Assembly: GCA_043101615.1 (NCBI GenBank)
Contig: JBICID010000089.1
Span: 36,438-100,437, forward strand
Source of the DNA: JBLHKT01 sp043101615
GTDB lineage: Bacteria; Planctomycetota; Phycisphaerae; Phycisphaerales; UBA1924
Length of the DNA stretch: 64,000 nt
Reading direction: 5' to 3'
In this document: positions 16,878 to 25,351 of the stretch, piece by piece
Numbering within the stretch: the stretch's first letter is position 1
Layout of the letters: the number at the start of each line of letters is the position of its first letter
The notes under the pieces: model-generated
What the model was told of the DNA's origin: nothing
The model's database searches: none
Seen by the model: the letters and a program-made list of their open reading frames with translations, nothing else
Program-made: the position numbers and the translations under genes

Positions 16878-17569
16878 AACACGTCTGGAACGCCGTGTGC
16901 CTTGTCTGCTTCATCAACGTCGTGGCGCTGCTGGGCTTCACAGGCTGGCTGGCCAACTCGGGGCGGCTGAACCCGGAGCGTGTGCGCGGCGTGCGCGCGA
17001 TCTTCGAGGAGACGGTGGCCGAGCAGCGGGCCCGCGAGGAGCGCATCAGGCAAGAGGCCCTGCGCGAGAGCGACGGCGTGGAGGTGGCGCTGCCCAGCAA
17101 GCCGCCGCTGACCGCTGAGGAGCAGCTCGCGCTGCGGGCCCTGCAGAGCGCCGGCGACCGCCAGCGGATCCAGCGTCTGGAGCGTGAGGTGGCGGACCTG
17201 CGCGCCGCGCTGCAGCGGGAGCGGGCGCTGGTCGACGCCCAGCGTGCCGACTTCGAGGCGGAGAAAGCCGAGTTCTACCGCATGCGCCGGGAGATCGTGC
17301 AGACCGAGGGCGACGAGCAGTTCCGCAAGTCGCTTGTCACGCTGGAATCGGTGTCGCCCAAGGCCGCCAAGGACATGCTGCTGGCGATGATCCAGGGCGG
17401 CGACCGGGACGGGGCGGTCGGGTACCTCAACGCGATGCAGGACCGGTCACGCTCCAAGATCATCGGGGAATTGGTCAAGGCGACCGAGACCGAGTTGGCA
17501 GCGGATTTGCTCGAACAGCTTCGGATCAGGGGCGTCGGTGACGTCCCCCCCGAGGCTCAGAGCGAATGA
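16874..17569 (+). CDS. MotE-like / MgtE-N-domain flagellar protein
   Basis: 231 residues from a GTG overlapping the fliJ stop. An N-terminal membrane helix (VCLVCFINVVALLGFTGWLA) is followed by a long coiled coil (about 80-135). A C-terminal MgtE-N-like bundle follows (LVTLESVSPKAAKDMLLAMIQGGDRDGAVGYLNAM... KIIGELVKATETELAADLLEQLR). This order matches MotE, the periplasmic or cytoplasmic partner that stabilises the stator protein MotB in epsilonproteobacteria and Bacillus relatives. Position between fliJ and fliK is the usual one. The stator function here is inferred. Confidence 0.7.
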   Translation: MKHVWNAVCLVCFINVVALLGFTGWLANSGRLNPERVRGVRAIFEETVAEQRAREERIRQEALRESDGVEVALPSKPPLTAEEQLALRALQSAGDRQRIQRLEREVADLRAALQRERALVDAQRADFEAEKAEFYRMRREIVQTEGDEQFRKSLVTLESVSPKAAKDMLLAMIQGGDRDGAVGYLNAMQDRSRSKIIGELVKATETELAADLLEQLRIRGVGDVPPEAQSE

Positions 17570-19155
17570 CGCGGACCGACCCACTCTCACAGCTCGAAGC
17601 GGCGACCCAAAGAGGAGGGCCGACCCTGCGCCCCGTCGCGCAGCGATCGCTCGTCGCGGGCGCAACCTTCGACAGCATCCTGAGCGAGCGGCGCGAGCCC
17701 CCGGCGCCGGCGGAACCACCCGTCGAGCGGGACCGTGCGCCGGAAGGCAATCGCGACACGCCCGAGCCGGGGCGCGACCGGGCGACCGAACAGGACGCCG
17801 AGCGGACCGACTCGGAGCGCCCCGGCACGGATACGGGGCGAACCGACTCGAGCGACAAGGCGGGCCCGCAGACGCCGGAGTCCGGCGCCCGGGCCGGGGG
17901 CGGGCGGGCCCCGGAGGCGTCGTCAGACCAGCCTGCGCCGGTTCGATCGCCCGATGGGCAGAGCCCGGAGTCGGCCCGTCCCGACCCGGCCAGGGGCGTG
18001 CCCGGGCCCGAGCGGTCCGACGCACGGGCCTTTATCGCGCTGCACGGACGCAAGGCCGCGAAGCTGCGCTGGGACTCCGCTGGCGTGCAGCTCTCGCACG
18101 CCGCGGAGGTGAGCCTGGCGGAGAAGAACGCCAGGGAGCTCGCGACCCGGGCCCGGCCGACGCGTCTCGACGGGCCCGCATCGGCGCTCACCCAGCCCGC
18201 AGACGCCCGGGAAATCCCACAGGCCACGTCCCGCACGCACGAGGCGCCCGCGCGCCAGCAGGGCGCGAGCCCCACGGGGGCGGGTGGCGTGCGCACGGGG
18301 TCTGTGGACCCCGTCCAGACCCAGCAGGCGCCCACCGATCCGGTCGCGACCAGGGCGCCAGGCCCCGAGGCGGCCTCGAGCGTCGCGGGGGCGCACGGCT
18401 CTCCGGTGCGCCCCGAATCGCAGCGCCAGGGGCCGCGGAGCGTGGGGGATCGCGAGGCGCTGATCGCACGCCTGGCGAGCACGGGCTCCGCCCAGGCGCA
18501 CGCCTCGAAGCTCAACGCCGGGCGGGTCACCGCGATCAATGCGCTGGGCAAGTCCGGCGCGAGGGCGGACGCGCCGTCGGGGGCGGGGGCCCTGCGCCAG
18601 ACATCCGCACGTGATCAGACCGGGGTGCTGCGCCAGGTGCAGCAGGGGCTGGCCAGGCTGCTCAAGGGCGAGGGCGGGAGCACCACGCTCCGTCTGAACC
18701 CGCAGTCGCTGGGCGAGGTGACGGTCCATCTGCGTGTGCATCACGGGAAGGCCGAGGCACGCCTGACACCCACGAATGACGTGGCACGCTCGTTGCTCCA
18801 GTCCGGGCTCAAGGAACTCAAGGCCACGCTGGAGACGCGCGGCCTGCGGGTGGAGCGGCTCACCGTCGATCCTGTCCCGCACAGAGCGTCGGCGGAGCCG
18901 GCCACCGAACCCCGCGCGGAGTCGCGGGAGACCAGGGCGGGCGACGGAGCGCCCCTCGACCAGCGGCAGGACGCCGAGGACAGCCCGGGAGGATCCCGGG
19001 GATCACCGCAGCAGCACCCGGGGCACGGACGCGCCGGACACGCTCGCACAGGGGACGACTCGCGGAGCGAGGACGCCCGGGGCCCGCAGCGGTCGGACGA
19101 CGTGCCCGAGGGCACGATCGATGCCGGCTGGCTCAGGCTCGACACCGTGGCCTGA
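17566..19155 (+). CDS. fliK: flagellar hook-length control protein FliK
   Basis: FliK is the secreted ruler that measures the hook and switches export specificity through FlhB. 529 residues: a long, low-complexity, Pro/Arg/Asp/Ser/Gln-rich N-terminal ruler (about 1-345), then the conserved Flg_hook domain (STTLRLNPQSLGEVTVHLRVHHGKAEARLTPTN... LLQSGLKELKATLETRGL). The tail after about residue 440 is again disordered. Start overlaps the previous stop by four bases. The ruler is long, suggesting a long hook, if the usual length relation holds. Confidence 0.88.
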   Translation: MTRTDPLSQLEAATQRGGPTLRPVAQRSLVAGATFDSILSERREPPAPAEPPVERDRAPEGNRDTPEPGRDRATEQDAERTDSERPGTDTGRTDSSDKAGPQTPESGARAGGGRAPEASSDQPAPVRSPDGQSPESARPDPARGVPGPERSDARAFIALHGRKAAKLRWDSAGVQLSHAAEVSLAEKNARELATRARPTRLDGPASALTQPADAREIPQATSRTHEAPARQQGASPTGAGGVRTGSVDPVQTQQAPTDPVATRAPGPEAASSVAGAHGSPVRPESQRQGPRSVGDREALIARLASTGSAQAHASKLNAGRVTAINALGKSGARADAPSGAGALRQTSARDQTGVLRQVQQGLARLLKGEGGSTTLRLNPQSLGEVTVHLRVHHGKAEARLTPTNDVARSLLQSGLKELKATLETRGLRVERLTVDPVPHRASAEPATEPRAESRETRAGDGAPLDQRQDAEDSPGGSRGSPQQHPGHGRAGHARTGDDSRSEDARGPQRSDDVPEGTIDAGWLRLDTVA

Positions 19156-19199
19156 CGGGTTCGTGAGGCCGTTTGAACGACCGGCGTTGTCGGCGTGCG

Positions 19200-19221
19200 C
19201 ACGCACCGCTCGCGGTGCGTG
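19200..19221 (+). terminator. perfect 10-bp hairpin between fliK and flgD
   Basis: CACGCACCGC, loop TC, GCGGTGCGTG. No U run follows. It may mark a 3' end or a processing site separating fliF-fliK from flgD onward. It lies in a 111-base gap with no gene. Confidence 0.4.
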
Positions 19222-19266
19222 GCGTGGCGGCACGCGCCCGGGCGACGGGATGCACGGGAGCTGCAG

Positions 19267-19884
19267 ATGAGCGCGATCGACTCGCTGACCGGTCTCAATC
19301 CGAGCTCGCAGGCCTCCGGGGACGCGTTCTCCGAGATCACCTCCGGCGAGTTCCTGAAGATCATCCTGACCGAGATGCAGGCGCAGGACCCGCTCGAGCC
19401 GCAGGACACGCAGGCCATCCTGCAGCAGCTCGGCTCGCTGCGCGAGATCGAGTCGAACATCGCCCTGCAGAGCAACCTGGAGGCGCTGGTCAACCAGAAC
19501 GCGCTCGCGTCGGCCTCGATGCTGATCGGCAGCCTGGTGTCGGGCGTCTCGACCTCCAACCGCTTCGTGTTCGACCTGGTCGTCAGCGTGACCAACACCG
19601 AGGACGGGCCGGTGCTCAACCTGCTCGACGGCTCCCGCATGAGGCTCGACAAGATCGATGAGATCATCGGACCGATCGACGACCTGGACGACCCGGATGA
19701 ACCCGGCGACGGCGACGGCGACGGCGACGGGGACGGCGACGGGGGGGGTGACGGCAACGGCGACGCGGGCGACCGCGACCCGCCGGTTGACCGGCCCGCG
19801 GTGACACCCAAGGGTGTCGACCGCAACACCGCCGAACGCATCGCCGACGCGATCGAGGCCTACCGGCTCGGCCTAAACCCATGA
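19267..19884 (+). CDS. flgD: flagellar hook capping protein FlgD
   Basis: FlgD caps the growing hook. The N-terminal part carries the signature EFLKIILTEMQAQDPLEPQDTQAILQQLGSLREIE (about residues 26-60), followed by SNLEALVNQNALASASMLIG. The usual C-terminal FlgD/tudor-like beta domains are reduced; the segment DDLDDPDEPGDGDGDGDGDG and on (about 139-168) is a run of Asp-Gly encoded by hexameric DNA repeats, and the protein ends at 205 residues. ATG 19267 is chosen because the conserved start (SAIDSLTGLNPSSQA) follows directly; the frame extends upstream in non-coding DNA. Confidence 0.88.
   Translation: MSAIDSLTGLNPSSQASGDAFSEITSGEFLKIILTEMQAQDPLEPQDTQAILQQLGSLREIESNIALQSNLEALVNQNALASASMLIGSLVSGVSTSNRFVFDLVVSVTNTEDGPVLNLLDGSRMRLDKIDEIIGPIDDLDDPDEPGDGDGDGDGDGDGGGDGNGDAGDRDPPVDRPAVTPKGVDRNTAERIADAIEAYRLGLNP
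19706..19770 (+). repeat. GGCGAC hexamer repeat in flgD
   Basis: Tandem, slightly decayed copies of GACGGC encode an Asp-Gly linker. Such a run can gain or lose units in frame. Confidence 0.8.
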
Positions 19885-20348
19885 GCGTCTCGCCGGCCGA
19901 ACTCCTGAACCGGCTCGGGTCCGGGCTGCGCCACGGCGTGCCGCCCGCGCGGGCCGGGCACGAACGCCCCGACTTCTCACGCCAGCTGACGCTCGCGCGG
20001 CGCGGGGAGCTGCGCACCGGGCTCCCGGTCGCCTTCGACCTGCCCGACGCCCCGGGGCTGACACCCGCGCAGGCCGCACGCCTCTCCGACGCGCTGGACC
20101 GGCTCGCGGCAGCCGATGCGCGACACGCGCTGGTGTTGCTCGACGGTCACGCGTTCCTGGCCGACCCCGTCGGGCGTCGTGTCACCGGGGCGCCCGACAC
20201 GCCGTCCGGCACGCCGGTTGTTGGCATCGACGCGTTCGCCGACGCGCGGACGCCGGGCGCGGCGCCGGCGCGGGCGAGCGAGCCCGACCCGGAGTCGTTC
20301 CAGTCGGCGCTGCGGCGCCCGTCGGCGATCGAGGTCAGAGTCCCGTAG
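19881..20348 (+). CDS. TIGR02530-like flagellar operon protein
   Basis: A 155-residue soluble protein between flgD and flgE. The middle block LTPAQAARLSDALDRLAAADARHALVLLDGHAFLADPVGRRVTGA has the pattern of the small flagellar-operon family TIGR02530: helix rich in Ala/Leu, then a hydrophobic strand of the form ALVLLDG, then a V(T) turn. In clostridia and bacilli this family also sits between flgD and flgE. The C-terminal 50 residues are low complexity. Start overlaps the flgD stop (ATGA). Function in the family is not known to me; family assignment is by pattern and place. Confidence 0.6.
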   Translation: MSVSPAELLNRLGSGLRHGVPPARAGHERPDFSRQLTLARRGELRTGLPVAFDLPDAPGLTPAQAARLSDALDRLAAADARHALVLLDGHAFLADPVGRRVTGAPDTPSGTPVVGIDAFADARTPGAAPARASEPDPESFQSALRRPSAIEVRVP

Positions 20349-20373
20349 CAGTCCACCCACCCGAGGATCACCC

Positions 20374-22104
20374 ATGGCATCCACCACCTCACTCTTCACG
20401 GGCCTCAGCGGGCTCGACGTGCACGCGCGTCGCCTCGACGTGATCTCCAACAACATCGCCAACGTCAACACCACCGCGTACAAGAGCAGCACCATGCTGT
20501 TCGAGAACCTGTTCTCGCGCACGTTCACCGCCGGCTCGGCCCCGACGGGCACCAGCGGGGGCACCAACCCGTTCCAGGTCGGGCTGGGCGTCGGGGTCGC
20601 CGCGACCCGGCGCGACTTCACCCCGGGCTCGTTCAACCCGACCGGCGACGCGCGCGACCTGGCGATCGACGGCTCGGGCTTCTTCGTCGTCCAGCGGGAC
20701 GGCTCGACCTTCTACACCCGCGCCGGCGCCTTCCGCCAGGACCTCAATGACAACCTCGTGTCCGCCTCGGGCGAGATCCTGCAGGGCTACACCGTCGACG
20801 AGGACTACAACATCATCGAGGGCGAGCTCTCGGCCATCTCCATCCCGATCGGCAAGCAGGTCATCGCCGAGGCCTCGACGCGGGCCGTGGTCGCCGGCAA
20901 CCTCGACTCGGGCGGAGACCTGCCCGGGCAGGGCTCGGCCATCGCCATCGGCTCGGACGTGGGCGTCGGCTTCGTGGACACCGGCGGCGCGACCGTCGTC
21001 GCCGGCACGCTGCTCACCGCCATCGAAGACCCCGCCGCCCCCGGCTCGGGCACGCCGCTGTTCAGCGTCGGGCAGACCGTCTCGCTCGACGGCGCGACCA
21101 AGGGCGGCACCCAGCTCGACACCGCCGAGCTCGTCATCACCGCGACGACCACGGTGCAGGACTACATGGACTTCCTGAACGACGCCCTGGGCATCCACGA
21201 CGTCGGGGCCGCGAACCCGGACGGCAACACGCCCGGCGTGACGCTCGACGCCTCGGGCATCATCAACATCGTCTCCAACTCGGGCGAGGCCAACGACATC
21301 GCCATCAACTCCTCGAACCTCCGCGTCACCGACGCGTCGGGCACGCCCCTCTCGTCACCCTTCGTGCCCGAGAAGACGCAGACCGCGGACGGCGAGTCGG
21401 TGAAGTCCACCATCCTTGTCTACGACTCGCTGGGCACGCCCATCACCGTGGACGTCACGCTCGTGCTCGAGAACAAGACCGTCGGCTCCGGCACGACCTG
21501 GCGCTACTACGTGGACTCGGGGGACGACTCCGACCTGGACCTGCGCATCGCCAACGGCACCATCCAGTTCGACGGCGAGGGGCAGCTCCTCACCGACACA
21601 CCCATCACGCTCTCGATCGACCGGGACGGCACCGGGGCCGTCACGCCCCTGGGATTCGAGCTCGCCTTCACCGGCGACTCGGGCAGCCTCACCGCGCTCG
21701 ACGCCGACACTCAGGTCGCCAACGTCTTCCGCGACGGGCTCCCGCCGGGCACGCTGGAGACCTACGGCATCCAGGCCGACGGCACCATCTTCGGCGGCTT
21801 CTCCAACGGCGCCATCCGCACGCTGGGCAAGGTCGTCGTCGCGGACTTCTCCAACCCCGAGGGCCTGGTCGACACCGGCGGGAACAACTGGACCACCTCG
21901 CCCAACTCCGGCCCGGCCACCATCGTGAACCCCGGCAGCTTCGGCACCGGGGCGATCGTCTCGGGGGCGCTCGAGGCCTCCAACGTGGACCTCTCCAAGG
22001 AATTCACCGACCTGATCCTCGTGCAGACCGGCTACTCGGCCTCCGCACGCGTGATCCGCACCGCCGACGAGCTGATGCAGCAGCTGCTCGTCCTCGGGCG
22101 ATAA
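20374..22104 (+). CDS. flgE: flagellar hook protein FlgE
   Basis: Main hook subunit. 576 residues: N-terminal axial helix with SLFTGLSGLDVHARRLDVISNNIANVNTTAYKSS, the early GGSGFFVV-like motif (DLAIDGSGFFVVQRDGSTFYTRAGAF), a variable beta-rich centre and the C-terminal block FSNPEGLVDTGGNNW... GALEASNVDLSKEFTDLILVQTGYSASARVI. The centre is longer than in enteric FlgE (about 400), so the hook surface is larger. ATG 20374 follows GAGG 9 bases upstream; the longer upstream frame is a shadow. Confidence 0.95.
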   Translation: MASTTSLFTGLSGLDVHARRLDVISNNIANVNTTAYKSSTMLFENLFSRTFTAGSAPTGTSGGTNPFQVGLGVGVAATRRDFTPGSFNPTGDARDLAIDGSGFFVVQRDGSTFYTRAGAFRQDLNDNLVSASGEILQGYTVDEDYNIIEGELSAISIPIGKQVIAEASTRAVVAGNLDSGGDLPGQGSAIAIGSDVGVGFVDTGGATVVAGTLLTAIEDPAAPGSGTPLFSVGQTVSLDGATKGGTQLDTAELVITATTTVQDYMDFLNDALGIHDVGAANPDGNTPGVTLDASGIINIVSNSGEANDIAINSSNLRVTDASGTPLSSPFVPEKTQTADGESVKSTILVYDSLGTPITVDVTLVLENKTVGSGTTWRYYVDSGDDSDLDLRIANGTIQFDGEGQLLTDTPITLSIDRDGTGAVTPLGFELAFTGDSGSLTALDADTQVANVFRDGLPPGTLETYGIQADGTIFGGFSNGAIRTLGKVVVADFSNPEGLVDTGGNNWTTSPNSGPATIVNPGSFGTGAIVSGALEASNVDLSKEFTDLILVQTGYSASARVIRTADELMQQLLVLGR

Positions 22105-22122
22105 CCCAGGCGGGACCACACC

Positions 22123-22326
22123 GTGATCGCACTCACCCACCTCGACGGCAGCCCGTTCGTGCTCAACTGCGAGATCATCCGCACCATCGAGGAGCGCCCC
22201 GACACCACCATCACGCTGCTCAGCGGCGACCGGATGGTGGTCAAGGAGCCGATGAAAGAGGTCGTGGCACGCGTGATCGAGTACGGGCGTCTGCTCAGGA
22301 GGGCGACCCCCCCGATGGCGGGGTAG
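22123..22326 (+). CDS. flbD: FlbD family flagellar protein
   Basis: A 67-residue protein beginning MIALTHLDGSPFVLNCEIIRTIEERPDTTITLLSGD, which is the FlbD/YlzI-type signature. Small FlbD proteins are found after flgE in many phyla. It is not the Caulobacter transcription factor of the same name; role unclear. GTG start at 22123, 18 bases after flgE. Followed by a C-rich stretch up to motA. Confidence 0.85.
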   Translation: MIALTHLDGSPFVLNCEIIRTIEERPDTTITLLSGDRMVVKEPMKEVVARVIEYGRLLRRATPPMAG

Positions 22327-22364
22327 CCCCGCCCCCGAACTCCGCGTCCCCCCCCGCCCCGGGG

Positions 22365-22392
22365 TCAAGTCTCACGCCCCCCCAACCGATCC
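22365..22392 (+). promoter_or_regulatory. possible sigma-28 (FliA) promoter of motA
   Basis: TCAAGTCT (22365-22372) and ACCGATCC (22385-22392) resemble TAAAGTTT and GCCGATAA, but the spacing is 12 rather than 11 bases and each half has two or three mismatches. It is suggested because motAB are classic FliA targets and the 120-base gap is otherwise empty. Only a candidate. Confidence 0.25.
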
Positions 22393-22446
22393 CTCTCTCA
22401 GACTCCCGTTGCGCGACGGGGGCGTGCTACCGCTGGAGGCGACCAC

Positions 22447-23232
22447 GTGGACATCGGAACCATCGTCGGGCTGATCGTCGCGGTCGGGGCCGTGCTCGCC
22501 TCCATCATCCTCGGGGGCGGCAACCCCGCCTCGCTGATCAACGTGCCCTCCATCCTGGTCGTGTTCGGGGGCACCACCGGCGCCATCGTCGTCTCGTTCC
22601 CGCTGGCCCGGGTGCTCAAGCTGCACGCCGTGGTCCTCAAGTCGATCTTCGGCTCCGCCCCCGACCCCACCCAGACCATCAAGGACCTGGTCAAGTACGC
22701 CGAGGTCGCACGGCGCGAGGGCATCCTCTCGCTCGAGGGGCTCATCGAGGAGATGAACGACGAGTTCATCATCCGCGGCGTCAAGATGGCGGTGGACGGC
22801 ACCGACCCCGAGCTCATCCGCACCATCATGGAGACCGAGCTCGAGGCCCTCATGGACCGTCACGCGGACGGCAAGAAGATCCTCGACACCATCGCCCGCT
22901 ACGCCCCCGCGTTCGGCATGATCGGCACCCTCATGGGCCTGATCTTCATGCTCAACAACATGTCCGACCCCTCCGCGATCGGCCCCGGCATGGCCGTCGC
23001 ACTCATCACCACGCTCTACGGCGCCCTCATCGCCAACATCTTCGCCAACCCGGTGGGCGACAAGCTCGCGGCCCGGAACGGCGAGGAGGTGCTCGTCAAG
23101 TCGATCATCATCGCCGGCGTCATGGCGATCCAGTCCGGCGACAACCCGCGCGTCGTCGAGGCCAAGCTGCTGACCTACCTCCCCCCGAGCACCCGCGCCA
23201 GGCTCGACGCCGAGCAGGCCGAGGCGGCCTGA
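22447..23232 (+). CDS. motA: flagellar stator protein MotA/PomA
   Basis: Ion-channel subunit of the stator, with 261 residues and four membrane helices. The first pair (about 4-22 and 32-52) is followed by a long cytoplasmic loop (about 60-145); the second pair (about 155-175 and 185-205) holds the channel motifs IARYAPAFGMIGTLMGLIFML and ALITTLYGALIANIFANP. The length, the short N-terminus and the early GTG start fit PomA/MotA of the shorter type. Upstream GGAGG at 22436-22440. Partner of motB 18 bases downstream. Confidence 0.93.
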   Translation: MDIGTIVGLIVAVGAVLASIILGGGNPASLINVPSILVVFGGTTGAIVVSFPLARVLKLHAVVLKSIFGSAPDPTQTIKDLVKYAEVARREGILSLEGLIEEMNDEFIIRGVKMAVDGTDPELIRTIMETELEALMDRHADGKKILDTIARYAPAFGMIGTLMGLIFMLNNMSDPSAIGPGMAVALITTLYGALIANIFANPVGDKLAARNGEEVLVKSIIIAGVMAIQSGDNPRVVEAKLLTYLPPSTRARLDAEQAEAA

Positions 23233-23250
23233 CCCACACGGAGGGCGAGC

Positions 23251-24000
23251 GTGCCGAAGAAGAAGCGCGACGAAGGCAGCGAGATCCCCGAGTGGGTCGT
23301 CACCTACGGCGACCTGATGTCGCTGCTGCTGTGCTTCTTCATCCTGCTCGCGGCGTTCTCGGAGCTCAAGGAGGAACGCGAGTACCGCAAGGTGCTCGAG
23401 TCCATCCAGGAGGCCCTGGGCTTCCGGGGCGGGCTTGGCATCGCGGACCTGGACTACCCGGTCATGAACAACATGACCAACCGCCAGAACGACCGGGCCA
23501 ACTACTCCGACCAGATGCTCGACGCCGACGACAACATCAACAGCAACGTCGTCGGGCGCAACAACCGCACCTCGGTGGTGCACGAGGGGTCCATGCTCGC
23601 GATCGGGGGGTCCATCCCCTTCGAGCCGGGCGAGTACGCCCTGACGCCCTCGGCCCGTGACGCCGTCCGGGACGAGATCGCGCCCAAGATCGCGGGCCAG
23701 AACTACGTCGTGTATGTCATCGGGCACGCCTGGGGCGAGCAGGAGGAGCTCTCCGGGTTCGACGCCGGCGAACTCGCCTTCCGCCGGGCGGACGCGGTGG
23801 CGGAATACATGGTCCGGGAATGCGGGGTGGACCCCCTGATCCTGCGGGTCATGTCGGCCGGGGCCCAGGAGCCGGCCTCGCTGTCCACGCCCGGCGTCGA
23901 GTCGGCCTCCCCGAATCGCCGAGTTCAGGTCTGGCAGACCGGGCGCACCGTGGACCAGACCCACCCCGATCCGAACTACACATCCGCGGGCGTCCCCTGA
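23251..24000 (+). CDS. motB: flagellar stator protein MotB/PomB
   Basis: 249 residues: a short cytoplasmic tail, one membrane helix with the ion-binding Asp21 (WVVTYGDLMSLLLCFFILL), a plug/linker of about 90 residues, and a C-terminal OmpA-like peptidoglycan-binding domain (YALTPSARDAVRD... VIGHAW... FRRADAVAEYMVRECGVDP... SPNRRVQV). The WVVTYGDLMSLLLCFFILLAAFSEL form resembles the PomB (sodium) helix more than enteric MotB, but ion choice cannot be read safely. GTG start with GGAGGG 6-8 bases upstream. Confidence 0.92.
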   Translation: MPKKKRDEGSEIPEWVVTYGDLMSLLLCFFILLAAFSELKEEREYRKVLESIQEALGFRGGLGIADLDYPVMNNMTNRQNDRANYSDQMLDADDNINSNVVGRNNRTSVVHEGSMLAIGGSIPFEPGEYALTPSARDAVRDEIAPKIAGQNYVVYVIGHAWGEQEELSGFDAGELAFRRADAVAEYMVRECGVDPLILRVMSAGAQEPASLSTPGVESASPNRRVQVWQTGRTVDQTHPDPNYTSAGVP

Positions 24001-24022
24001 CCGACCGGCGCAGGAGCCAACC

Positions 24023-24541
24023 ATGGCCGACGAACAGCAGAACCAAACCGAGCAGCAGCCCAGGAGCAAGAAGACCCTCATCATCGTCGCCGGGCTGATG
24101 GTGCTCGAGGCGGCGCTGGTGTACGCCATCGTGGGCGTGCTGGGCAGCGGCCCGGGCCCGGCCTCCGCCTCGGAGCTGGAGGGGACCGAGCAGGTCGACC
24201 GAGAGGCCCCGGTGGAGATCCTGCTCGTCGAGGACCGCTTCCAGAACCTGGACTCCGGGCGGGTCTGGGGCTGGCAGACCGAGATCTACCTCAAGATCCG
24301 CAAACGCAACGAGCCGCAGGTCACCGAGATCCTCGAGTCGCACAAGGCCGCCCTGCGCGAGGGCATCGCCCTGATCTTCCGGCGGGCCCGCGACCGTCAC
24401 CTGCGCGAACCGGGCATGGACACCCTCAAGCACCAGATCAACGCCTACGTGCAGGACGTCTTCGGCACCGACGCCGACGAGCTGCCGATCGTGGACGATG
24501 TGATCATCGCCAAGCTCAAGGGCACCCCCGAGGACCTCTGA
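24023..24541 (+). CDS. fliL: flagellar basal body-associated protein FliL
   Basis: 172 residues with a short charged N-terminus, one membrane helix (about 19-40, TLIIVAGLMVLEAALVYAIVG) and a periplasmic domain ending in the FliL pattern EILESHKAALREGIALIFRRAR... LKHQINAYVQDVFGTD. FliL rings surround the stator and support torque. Follows motB by 22 bases, with AGGAG at 24010-24014. In most clusters fliM comes next; here it does not. Confidence 0.85.
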   Translation: MADEQQNQTEQQPRSKKTLIIVAGLMVLEAALVYAIVGVLGSGPGPASASELEGTEQVDREAPVEILLVEDRFQNLDSGRVWGWQTEIYLKIRKRNEPQVTEILESHKAALREGIALIFRRARDRHLREPGMDTLKHQINAYVQDVFGTDADELPIVDDVIIAKLKGTPEDL

Positions 24542-24721
24542 GCCCCAGGGGGCCCGTCCCGACACGCTCGCCGCGTGGCTGCGCCGGCCCGGCGCAACAC
24601 CTGCGCCCCGCTCGGCCGGAACTGCGCCGATTCTGGACCCGCGTGCCACCGTCGCCCGATGTCTGAGCAGCGACGGGCCCGACGGGGGTCCGTGCATGCG
24701 CACCCGCGGGCGGAGCCTGGG

Positions 24722-25291
24722 ATGAGCGAGCACGACCGGACAGACGACCCGACCCCGAAGTCGGGCCCCCCGGCACAGGGGGAGGCCCCCGACACGGGCA
24801 AAGCGACGGGGCAGCGAGCGCACCCTGCCGAGACCGCCGCGGACCGCGCCAGCGAGTCGGCGGAGGCGGTCGCACGCGAGGTCAACGACGAGGCGAACGC
24901 GGGCGTTCCGACCGAGGCGGAGTCCGGGGCGCTCGAGTCGGCGTCCAGGACCGCCGGGGCCGTCTGGGCCGACCTGGAGGGGGACGGCGCGCGTCCCTTC
25001 TCGCTGGACAGCTTCGAAAGCGAGGGCTCCAAGGGCGGGGGCAGCCCCTTCAGCCTGCTCGACGACGTGAACCTGGACGTCAAGATCGAGCTGGGGCGGA
25101 CGCGGATGTACGTGGAGGACGTCCTGAAGCTCGGGGAGGGGGCGGTGGTCGAGCTCGACAAGCTCGCCGGCGACCCGGTGGACATCTACGTCAACAACAG
25201 GCACGTGGCCCGGGGCGAGATCCTTGTCCTGAACGACAACTTCTGTGTTCGTGTCTCCGAGATACTCGACCCCAACACCGACGACTCGTAA
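24722..25291 (+). CDS. fliN: flagellar motor switch protein FliN with long N-terminal extension
   Basis: 189 residues. The last 72 are the SPOA domain of FliN (SLLDDVNLDVKIELGRTRMYVEDVLKLGEGAVVELDKLAGDPVDIYVNNRHVARGEILVLNDNFCVRVSEI), the C-ring base that binds export complexes. The first 115 are acidic, low-complexity and probably disordered, with a small AVWADLEGDGARPFSLDSF patch. ATG 24722 has GGAG six bases ahead; an ATG at 24659 lacks one. A 180-base gap separates it from fliL, and no fliM is found here. Confidence 0.88.
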   Translation: MSEHDRTDDPTPKSGPPAQGEAPDTGKATGQRAHPAETAADRASESAEAVAREVNDEANAGVPTEAESGALESASRTAGAVWADLEGDGARPFSLDSFESEGSKGGGSPFSLLDDVNLDVKIELGRTRMYVEDVLKLGEGAVVELDKLAGDPVDIYVNNRHVARGEILVLNDNFCVRVSEILDPNTDDS

Positions 25292-25351
25292 CGTGCGGGA
25301 CAACCAGGGCCGACGCGGGCGTGGAACGCCCGGGGCCGCCAGGAGGGCATC

